NCBI GenBank assembly: GCA_025766275.1
Contig: JAFKAC010000027.1
Span: forward strand, 682,001 to 746,000
DNA length: 64,000 nucleotides
Direction: 5' to 3'
Source of the DNA: Lactarius indigo
Lineage: Eukaryota > Basidiomycota > Agaricomycetes > Russulales > Russulaceae
A program made the translations under genes and the position numbers. Below, piece after piece: positions 55,337 through 64,000 of this stretch. Every line of letters begins with the position of its first letter. Positions within the stretch are counted from its first letter, which is position 1. The notes under the pieces were generated by a model. It made no database searches. It had not been told where the DNA came from and saw only the letters and a list, made by a program, of their open reading frames with translations.

Positions 55337-56350
55337 TTGGGTTTCATTTTGTTTCTTACTGAGTCTTGGACGACCTCTATCTCCCCAGCACTTGCAAGAA
55401 GTGCCCCCCATGCCGCACCCCTCAAATCCCCACCGTCACCGCCTCGCCTGCACGCAAACCCGCCGCTACCTCTACCCTTCGCCACCGGGAGTCCACCATC
55501 ACCGCCACCCCGTCACAGCGCCATCACAACACGGCGTGCAAGCCCCTCTTCAAATCCCCACAACACCGACAGCGCGCAAACCCCCCTGTGATATCAACTC
55601 AACATGGCACACAAGTCCCGCCATGACGCAAGCCGCAAACGACGGAGGCCACTGGCGACGGCAGCAATATGGTGACAACAACAATGCGGCGATGACCGCG
55701 ACCGTGACGGAACGCCTCGTGCCTCTACACCGCCACCTCATCCGGTGCCTGTGACGTCATCCTGCTCGACGGTACAAGTATTGGCAACAGTGTCTCTGTT
55801 TCTGGTGCCGTTCCCACGAACACGACATCATCGCCGGTAGGTCCTTTTCCTGTCCTCGCCCCCTTCGGCGTCGGCCACCGCATCTTCATTGCTCATCTTA
55901 TTGACGGCTCCTCCGCAGACGGCACCTCTTACCACCTCAGGCACTTCCACTACCAGGACATCTAAAGGTTCAAGCTCATGTTCATCAGATGCCGCCTCGG
56001 CCATCCGTCTTGCAGGCAGTGGCGCTCCTGTTGGTTTCGTCACCATCGTAATGGGCGCCGATGGCCCCATTAAAGTTTACGGTCCTTCGAGGTTCAGAAT
56101 CAGCATCCTCTCAAAGTCCATCTTTTACTGCATCTTCAACCTCGTTTCGTCTTGCTGGTGGGCGTCTTGGTGCTATCGCTACTCGCTTGGAGCGCGCCAT
56201 CGCTCGCTGGGCGCGTGCAAACTGGGCAGACTCGTCTTCCTCACTAAATTCAGAAACATCATCAGACTCCGAGCGACCATGTCCGCGACCATGGCAACCC
56301 AAGACAACAACACAGGCGGCGTTACGACAACTACGCGCCGACGACTGTAG
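55337..56350 (+). other. Possible gene for a Pro/Ser-rich protein, structure unresolved
   Basis: Open stretches are proline-rich (55,337-55,591), Arg-rich (MAHKSRHDASRKRRRPLATA, 55,604) and Ser/Thr-rich (LTTSGTSTTRTSKGSSSCSS, about 55,925). A last one, LAGGRLGAIATRLERAIARW followed by SSSSLNSETSSDSE, runs from about 56,155 to 56,280. They sit in different frames. GT-AG joins can be imagined but not fixed. Composition bias could produce such frames by chance. Confidence 0.3.
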
Positions 56351-56879
56351 CAACGGGAGGAGACGGAACGTCGTTCCCTTTACTCACTACAGCGTATACT
56401 TATGTTGAAAAAGGAATATATTTTGTTGCTCCATTTCTCACATTTCCTTTTTTTTCACCTTTGGCTGTCGTCTTGCACAGTAACGGTGCTTTCCCACGAC
56501 CAAGCCCGGGCCCCCTCTACACGGCCAGGCTGATGTTTTGAGCAAGCCCAAAAGGCCCAGTGACGCAGAGACGTGTTGAAAAACCCTACCAAAATAGATA
56601 CAGTTTCCATGCAACTGGCTCCCACCAAGCAAGGTCATAGTCGACAAAGTCGACGCCTAGTATACTATATGGCGGGAAAAGTCGTGACTGGATAGAGATC
56701 AAGCGAACGCAATCAACTGGAAACGATGGACTTCCCACAGGTACTCATACAGTATGTGAAACAACTCGGCTTGTGTCAGCGCTCAAATCGTTCAAGCTCA
56801 AGTGTCAAGACTCAATAGTCTGTAAGTAAGAGCGATTGAAATTAGAAATATTTAGCATCTCGACTGTTTAGTTTGAGAC

Positions 56880-58277
56880 TTACGCGATCACGTCGGAAGA
56901 ATGGGCGAACGAATATTTCTCCATTTTCGGACACAACACGTGTTTTACATAGAGTGCTTCTCGACCTTCAAGCCATCTGGGGTCGTAGGCATTGATCGGA
57001 AGGCCTGTCGGCACATGCACCTTCTTATGAACTTTCTGGGACCCGATACGGATGTGAGGAAACGCACCGCGCTTGTCAAGAGACCAGCTATTGATATGGT
57101 TTCGGTGATGCAGCTGGTCAAAGACCTTGAGCCAGTTGTGTAGGTCGGGGTGTCGCCAATCGGGTTTGACAACTGTGTATGCGATCCGCTTCGAGTTGCA
57201 GTCGACATCAGATTCATCTGAGGACATCCCATTGGATCCCAATGCATCTAATATATCGAGGTGCCTTTTGAGTGGATCAAAGAGCTTGGCGATACCACGG
57301 CGGCGTTGAAACAACTACGTTGTACATGAGCAATTGGTTGCAATAAGGATAAGAGACCCACTCACTTGGTATTTGCGCTGTTGCCTGCTATGCTTAGACC
57401 TCTCAGAGGCCCTATCCGCTCGCGAGAGCGCTTCACGTTTGTGGCGAGACCTAAAACTCCTGATCCGATTGGTGAATGCTCTTTCTATCGCCTGGCGCAT
57501 CTCCTGTGTATCATCGTACTCCATCTTCTGGACAAAATGATCGACGATAACATGCCCAGCAGAGATATTCCAAGGTGACCTTGGTTCCCCCGCTATGTCG
57601 ATCATGAACTCAGCAGTTGTGGCGTCACAAGCCTTTGCGCCATGACCTGTGTGCTCCCACTCGGTTGAAAACCTGGAAACCCGAGAAGGTTCAGGCGTGC
57701 GGCCATAGGGTGGGTTCTCCTTAAGGAGGCAGTCGAGTTCACTTCGGACCAGTTTCTGGACCAGATAAAGTTAGCACAGAAATGTGTCGCAGGGTTGATG
57801 TTGGGCGTAAACTGACGGCCAGCACATTTTTTCTAACCCCTCGGCGCCTTGGACTTTGTCCACGTCGGCTTTGTCTCTTCCAACCGCCGCTGGAACCACC
57901 CCCCTGGTACAATGAAAACCCTTATCAATCTGGACGGACATGGTGACGGTAGTATGACTTTCCTGCTGGTGACGTTCGGCGTCCTGGGAATTGGAGGGGG
58001 GCCCACGGTCAGCTCTCGGGGACCCACGCACATAGTGGCCACTCGATGGGACAGCCCGATGTTGGCTCAATCTGCCATGGCCGCTGGGTATAGGTAGCGC
58101 TGGGGAAACCGTTGATGGCCTCGATGGTCGAGGTGACAAAGGCTGCAAGGGTTGCCTAGGCGGTGTGAAGGGCTGAGGCAACTGCTGAGAATCCTTCGCA
58201 CTAATTAGTACTGAATGTATAAGCCAAATGAGAGAAAAGCGTAGGGCGTACCGCAAGACTGCTACTTTGGTATCCAT
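56880..58277 (-). CDS. Unidentified multi-exon Agaricomycete family gene (GMSSDES-type)
   Basis: Two 3' exons are clear on the minus strand. One, from about 57,757 to 57,362, holds LVRSELDCLLKENPPYGRTP, EFMIDIAGEPRSPWNISAGH and many basic residues, ending QQRKYQ. The next, 57,314-56,880, after a 47-nt GT-AG intron, holds LFQRRRGIAKLFDPLKRHL, ILDALGSNGMSSDESDVDC, WRHPDLHNWLKVFDQLHH and GLPINAYDPRWLEG. Upstream, a Pro/Ser-rich exon (58,200-57,800) and an acidic one (58,477-58,280, DFYASDSPVPFDFDSDQELY) probably belong to it. The motif set recalls a family I have seen repeated in mushroom genomes, often near transposons. That is memory, not a search. Function unknown. Confidence 0.55.
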
Positions 58278-58499
58278 TTTGAACCGCTGTATCGTTACCT
58301 ATGTCGAATTCCTCGGCTGATCTATATAGTTCCTGGTCCGAGTCAAAATCAAAGGGAACCGGGGAATCAGAAGCGTAGAAGTCTCGTGGGTCCCAGACAT
58401 GCTCGTCCGGTGGTAGGATTTGCTCTACTTCAACCGAGCTTCTGTCGAAAGTGTCAATGACACTTGCCGGATGCAGTGCAGACTTCGGCCCCACCTTCC

Positions 58500-59990
58500 A
58501 TGAGGACTCTGATTTGTCCTCCCCTTGCCTCTACCTGGGTGCAATAACGCTGCTCGTGGAGTGGCTGTTAACTCGTCGAATTGCTAGTAATGTGATTGCC
58601 TCCGAGTCAGTATTAACACGTCCTAGCGGGGATCAAATATGGCACACCTCGGAGCCATGACTTCTATCTCCAATTCCTGTGGAAGAACCCGATCGGTGTC
58701 GCTTCTTTCTTTGTGCTTGAAGCAAATTGAACTGAGCTTTCCGCGACTCAAAGTAAAAAGTACTTACGCGTGTCATGTTCCAAGCCAGGTTCCGAGTCTG
58801 CAGCCTGAAGTTAAATCGTGGCACATCTAGCCTAGGCACGACGATGGGATATTACCATCGCCAGGACTGAGAATTGTGCCGCTTTGCGTGTCTCTGACGG
58901 GATATGTTATGGGCATCAGACTCGTCATCAGCATCAACAGCTAGACATGTCTTCGTCCTCAGATGGGCTTGAGTCACGTGCGTAACTGTTGTTTTCATGA
59001 TCCTGGCGGGTACTAGTAGCCGCCCCCGCACTGATAGACTCTGGTTCGGAGGTAGTCAAAGTCAAACAAATATTTGATTTTACATGCAATAGTACTCACT
59101 GAAAATACCAGGCCCCTTGTGACTGACGGTGGCTCTTGCCATGTCTAAGTAGGTCGAAGCGTAGTAACAGTAGGTATACCTTGCGTATGTTTGCAGAGGC
59201 ACTCAAAACGGGTACTTTGCGTTTCTGGCGTCCGCATTACACCCATATATTATAATACACATTTCACCAAGAGTAAGGATCTGCATTGTACTCCTTAAAA
59301 GGTCTCGGGCACCTACCATTGAGATGAAACGCTTAACGCACTCATTGTTACCCATTTCTAGTAAGAAAGCCGTCTGTTGCACCTCTGGATCTCCCCATCT
59401 CCGCATCTATTGTCTTACTTCTCTGGACTAGTTTCTCTGACTCAACGTCGAGTCAACGACCCTCCAAGCGACCCTCGTTCGAGTGCCCGCGCTCTATGTG
59501 ATTGTTATATTTGATTGATCAACTCGGCCAAGAACTCGGCCCGGCACAGTGCTAATACGTTGAATATGTGAACTGACACTCGAGCACCGTAAGTTCGTAA
59601 CCAAATTCTTTTGTTTGTTGCCTTTGGGCACCCACATGTTCCATCCGTGTTTGCAAAAACTGATTGGAAAAAACATGTTCTATTCGCACCAAAATAGCGC
59701 TTTCATCGGATATGAGTGCCTTGAGTGTCTAACTCGGTTGGCCCTACCGCTCTGCGTCTATAGACTCGGATTTCCTCCTTTCTTAGCCATCTCTGGGCTA
59801 CTTGCTCATGACGCCGTGATATATAATGTCCTGTGTCAGTCGCTCATTCACCGCCATACTGTCTCCCAGCCCAATCCTGTCAGTTCAAATCATGACGACG
59901 AAAGTTCTGCATTATATGCCCGACCATGCTCTCTTGGCAGAGGACACTGAGAGGTTTGTACTTCTCGTGCTAGACCTTCCATCTTGAGAG
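58500..59990. other. Stretch with no supported gene
   Basis: It may contain 5' exons of the minus-strand gene ending at 56,880 (for example RKAQFNLLQAQRKKRHRSGS at about 58,735), but no join is supported. The rest shows nothing recognisable. Confidence 0.3.
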
Positions 59991-60090
59991 TGTGACTCAT
60001 CGGAACTGGTTCAAGCTGCAGGCCCACTGTCAGTATCGCTCCGGAGTCCCACATTTAGCATCGGCATGTCTGATTATCCTGTCATGCAGA

Positions 60091-60722
60091 TATCAGAAAA
60101 TACAAGCCCTTCATCGATGCACGTATCCACTAGATCTCCACAAATTGATGACGCCAACGAGGTACGAAACCTGCAACGCCGCAACGCGATGTACCATTCT
60201 AACGACGTGCCAAGGATCTAACTCCCAGGCTCGGGACACCATTTGTGAAATCCGAGAAACCAGGCAAGAGACCAGGTGCCGAATTCGATACCCAAATAGA
60301 TGGGACGAACGCTCTCAGTGTCGTAAATGGTCTGTGTCTACTCTATTTCATACGCCTCAGCTTAAATCTTCCAAAATGAAGCTCTCGGCGAGGGTAGTAC
60401 AGCTTCTCAGTTCCACGTCAGCCACGACACTGCGCTTGACACTGCGATTCCAATTCAGCAGCCTAAGTCAGAGCTAACGCGCGAGGACCTTTATGCGTTG
60501 CGTCAAGAAGTTCACACAGCTCTTCGGCGCATAATTGAGGTAGAAAGGCGTACGGGTATTGTGCGGAGTGATAGATCTCTCCGCCGCGAGCAGCATCCAA
60601 CTAGGTTTGGAAATTGCTGTAGCAGACAACCGGGTGAGAGCACGCGGACTTCCTTTCTTGATAATCATTCTCGCCATAATTACTACGATAGTTCTAAATG
60701 CCTACAAGTACGCGTTCTCTAG
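60091..60722 (+). other. Possible exons of an unidentified gene
   Basis: After an acceptor-like CATGCAG (60,089) the plus strand reads ISENTSPSSMHVSTRSPQID then DANEVRNLQRRNAMYHSND. Later, from about 60,380 to 60,720, it reads SHDTALDTAIPIQQPKSELT, REDLYALRQEVHTALRRIIE and VERRTGIVRSDRSLRREQ, a charged helical stretch. Stops in between require an intron that I cannot place. Confidence 0.35.
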
Positions 60723-60729
60723 TTGACTC

Positions 60730-62530
60730 AGTAGGTATGCACAATTTTAATTAAGATCTTCGGGCCTTCCGACTAGCTGTAATTCAATTCCATACTCGGA
60801 AGCCGAAGGATGACGATAAAGGAGCAAGCGCGTTCGTTTCTTATTGTAGTTTGTAGTGTTCAGCAATATATATATAAGACGAAAGTTTGACACGGTGAAC
60901 ATGCTCGAGAGCAGGTGCGTGAAGGGTTAAGGGATTAGCAACCACGAGCAGAACCGAAAGAACCGAGGTCGACGAGACACGAGAGAGAAAGTCGGACACG
61001 TCGAAGAACAAGTGAAGAGGCGGAAAACTTAGGAAGGAAAGGAGAATAAGTCGAGGAAAGAGGAAGCCGTGAACGAGTTGCGAGGGTAGTACGACGCGCA
61101 AAGTCGAACAAGACAAGGAGGAAGCAAGTCGAGCGAAGAGACTCCTCATGTCAGCCTGAAACAACTAACACAAATAAAATGACCTAGAAAGAAGGGAGAA
61201 ATGAGTAGTCAGTAGTACAAAATTCGAGTTTAGAGGGAGAGGGTCGATCTTAAGGGGCGAGGAGAAACGTTGCACGAAGGAGGCAGCAAGTCAGGTGTCA
61301 GGTGTGGTGTCTTCGAACTTTAACCTGACTCGGAAGGTGGCTTGATCACATAGAAGGACGCGAAGAGGAAATGGAGGAAAATGACTCAGGATTGAAAGCG
61401 AATCAGAGGCATATACAAGCGGTCTGTATCTAACGTCGAACGCGATCCGAGAATGTCGAAGTCGAGAAGTAAGAAAAGTAAAATGTAGGATGGTGAAAAG
61501 GTGAACAAAGAGTCAAGCAAAGAGTCTGTGGTGTAAATGCAGTCAACGAATAAAAACACGCGGTCAACGCGAAAAACACGAGTGGTAGGTAAAAGTAGGG
61601 GAGTCGGTGATCAGAGGTGCATAGCCGAACGACAGTGCTGAAGATGACGACAATGTGCACCGATAGTACAAGAGAGTGTCGCAAAATCCAAAGAATATGG
61701 GCGCAGCTTATGCCCGAGACAAAGAGCGCAACCCTAAGATGATCCGACGAGAAAAGGTGGCTCGAAAGGGGACGACACGGGCGGCGCGATAGAACCGAGA
61801 TGGAGAATAAAAGAGTGGATGACTGGAAACATGGCAGGCTTGAAGCCGTGCCGTCGGCGTCACAGTTGGAGGGCTTCGGAACAAGGTTATCCCAAGGTGT
61901 GGGTGATCGAGAAGCGTCCGACGATGACGGAAGACTGGATTTCGACGGGGCAAGGAACGGCAGGTTCGAGGGCAGGATGAGAGAGAAGAGCGTTTGCGAT
62001 ACAGTAGTTGGTCGGACCTGTAAAGGGTCACCAGTCCCAGTCCCAGACCGACCATTTTTACGGCATCGTCAGACCAAGGGTGCGGGAAAGGGCGGAACTG
62101 CCTAGACTCGTAACCAGCCGTTCGAATGAGAGGATTTTTGAGGGTGTCGCAGCGACTGGAGGATCCTCGATTCTCCAGCGGTCCTTGCGCAGCCGGCACC
62201 CCCATAGAGCGAGCGGTCACCGGTCTAGGAACTGCCTTCCCTCACCTCAGCACTGATCAGAGTTTCAAGCAGGGCATCTGTGCCACGTTCCGACAGGTGC
62301 GGCTCGGTTGCAGACAATCATTCTAACTTACTTTGCAGCGATATCGATCGCTGATCAAACGGGTTGTAACTTAGCCCGAACGTTCTGATGAGCGCCGGAA
62401 TTGTCTATACATTCTTTTGGATGCCGATCATAGCTGGCGTTCAACGTTCAGATTCCAGATATAGAGGACAATACCGCAAGAAAGCCTCTTTGAAACTGGA
62501 AGGTCGCTCACCTACCGTCCCCACCCCGTC
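60730..62530. other. Purine-rich stretch, no supported gene
   Basis: About 60,950-61,600 is strongly A+G-rich on the plus strand, giving Leu/Ser/Phe-rich minus-strand frames as by-products. No domain, start context or splice pattern supports a gene. Confidence 0.35.
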
Positions 62531-62532
62531 AC

Positions 62533-63644
62533 ATGCCTCTACCGTCCAGTGCCAGTAATGATGACGACGATTGTTTTTCTGTTCAACTCGATAGTAGCGA
62601 GATGTCTCCTAAGGCTCCAAAAGTGAGCTTTACCTTCTGCTTCAACAAGGGTACTGAGTCTACGCAGACGATCCTTCGGCAGAGATTCGCCATGAGACGG
62701 TATCATCTGGGGCAAGACGGCAGATTAACGAATCTGGCAAGGGCGATGGAGTAAGCCGTATAAACTTGATCATGACGGGACGTTCATCGCAGTGGACTGC
62801 CCCGTCACTAGCCAGCCTGTAGACAATTCAAGCTATACTACTCACGCGGCTGCTTCTGGCTCTAGGTAGCCTTTTTCTCCTCGCTATGCTATCTGCCTTG
62901 TCTGACCCACGCAATGTTTTGCTTTGAACAGTGCCGACGCGATAATGCATTCGATTGCAGCTATTCTGCAACCACACACATCCTCCCCTTCCGTACTCAT
63001 TATCGCCCGCGCCATGGCCAACTTGATGGCAGCAACATTTAGTGGAAATGACCTTGACCAGGTGCTGAATGCTCACCTCGACTCCTTGGCCATTTCCCCT
63101 CAGGTGAAGCAAGCGATCTTTCCCGCGCTACTTGGAATCGCAAAGTTCACAGAAGTACATGCGCAAAAGTGCGTGTACCGTCATTCCTACCCACGTGTTC
63201 TTATTATATCATCTCTGCTCCAGTGTTACCCAGCCGCAGGTGGTAATCGGGCCTCTAGGTCCTAACTCAGGAGCTGCGGTCCCTAATGGCGCTCATACTA
63301 GTTATCAAGTGCACCAGCGACCATTTGGCTCCAGCTCTGGGAGCGGCTACACCATTTGGTGTTCTTCCAAGTCCAGCTCAAGTATTCAGTCGCCGCCTAT
63401 TGTCCCGCAAGCCAAGACAGGACATCTATATGTCCATTTTGACACATCTACCAATACCCATCAACATTGGATGCTCGGCGTCGGTGGACAGTGGGAAAGC
63501 GTCTCGAAAAATGCGCAATATCCCCTCAATCCTGACCGGGTCCTATCCTTTCGCAACAATGGTGAGCCAAGCTGGGTTATGCGGGCAACAACGAACACAA
63601 CGGAGACAAGACGGGAAAAGCGAGCAAGGTCAGTGGCTGGGTGA
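62533..63644 (+). CDS. Unidentified multi-exon gene with Ser/Gly-rich C-terminus
   Basis: ATG at 62,533 (MPLPSSASNDDDDCFSVQLD). A GT-AG interval of 45 nt (62,624-62,668) keeps frame. Internal joins are partly open, but an exon CPVTSQPVDNSSYTTHAAAS (about 62,802-62,865) splices to SADAIMHSIAAILQPHTSS (from 62,930). The latter contains a hydrophobic helix-rich part, VLIIARAMANLMAATFSGN and ISPQVKQAIFPALLGIAKF. A 55-nt intron at about 63,169-63,223 leads to VTQPQVVIGPLGPNSGAAVP, a Ser/Gly-rich part and HLYVHFDTSTNTHQHWMLGV, ending SVAG-stop at 63,644. No family recognised. It looks intact from the third exon on. Confidence 0.5.
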
Positions 63645-63649
63645 TTGAT

Positions 63650-64000
63650 TACCCGCAGTAGTAGGCTTGGTAGTAGGTTTGTATCTACATAAATGAATCG
63701 GCGTGCCGTTGGTCGACTGGTGTTGTGCATTGTCCACCTTACGTGGCTCTATAGTTAGGTGTTATCATCTGTCTCTCTGCGACCTCGTGCGTGTACTAGT
63801 ATCTCAAGAACTTAATATCGTTATCCTATGATGCCATTGTCCTCTTCGACACGATTTCCCAAAACTTAATCCGCGCGCATTGACCACGATCAGTTAGTGC
63901 GGATACGTTTGTGATGGCCCCACTATAGTGTAGGCCAGTGCCGTCTCTTGATACGGCCAAGGATACGGCATCACTTGAGCTTAAGATCTTAAGCTCTCAT
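63650..64000. other. Right edge, partial repeat of 50,510-50,680
   Basis: No gene is visible. From about 63,825 the sequence matches the interval near 50,510 with scattered differences, in the same orientation. Confidence 0.45.

Noticed and set aside
61708..62220. 170-codon minus-strand frame
   Set aside because: Composition-driven Arg/Ser/Pro-rich reading, with a competing plus-strand frame of similar length and no domain in either.

Overview
The window is nuclear DNA of a filamentous fungus, almost certainly a basidiomycete of the class Agaricomycetes. Genes are split by short GT-AG introns of about 45-71 nt. The dominant gene family is DUF6535, a multi-membrane-span family expanded in mushroom-forming fungi. 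LTR retrotransposons of copia and gypsy type are present. I see no prokaryotic features, rRNA or tRNA genes, or CRISPR array. Genus-level placement is not possible from sequence reading alone.

Layout. 1-4,290 is a nest of retroelements. A minus-strand copia element (gag-pol running off the left edge, 5' LTR at 2,405-3,005) sits in the 3' end of a plus-strand gypsy-like element (terminal ORF, polypurine tract, 3' LTR at 3,761-4,290). That element in turn truncates a DUF6535 gene. 4,290-43,500 is a tandem array of DUF6535 genes, all on the minus strand. Five look intact: 8,873-11,595; 14,004-16,475; 19,835-22,620; 25,328-28,042; 40,721-43,497. The others are decayed: 4,291-6,049; 18,086-19,091; 31,110-32,125; 32,865-35,656; 38,075-38,725; plus tail fragments at 7,869-8,786 and 24,324-25,240. 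Most gaps hold plus-strand remnants of a second, unidentified family ('partner family'), and a conserved module of about 150 bp follows most DUF6535 stop codons. A large segment is duplicated: 7.4-22.3 kb corresponds to 23.9-35.3 kb, and one whole gene unit is present only in the left copy. A 726-bp TA-flanked inverted-repeat element lies at 36,022-36,747.

43,850-64,000 is a mosaic. It holds an AT-rich block, two inverted copies of an unidentified gene family (44.5-45.5 kb plus, 50.9-53.1 kb minus), and a solo copia LTR with a 5-bp target duplication (46,635-47,245). It also holds a GC-rich direct repeat, a multi-exon WD40 gene (48.75-50.38 kb minus) and a fragment of a mitochondrial carrier gene. 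Two further multi-exon genes of unknown function lie at 56.88-58.3 kb minus and 62.5-63.65 kb plus, with long poorly coding stretches between.

How it fits together. Each intact DUF6535 gene has the same three-exon structure: a short N-terminal exon, a 164-170-nt exon ending at the start of the first membrane segment, and one long exon. The products are 786-887-residue membrane proteins with five hydrophobic segments, a predicted-helical middle and a proline/serine/threonine-rich tail that varies strongly between copies. The repeated units, mosaic 5' ends, frameshifts and TE insertions are what birth-and-death evolution of a recombining tandem family looks like. The function of the family is not known to me.
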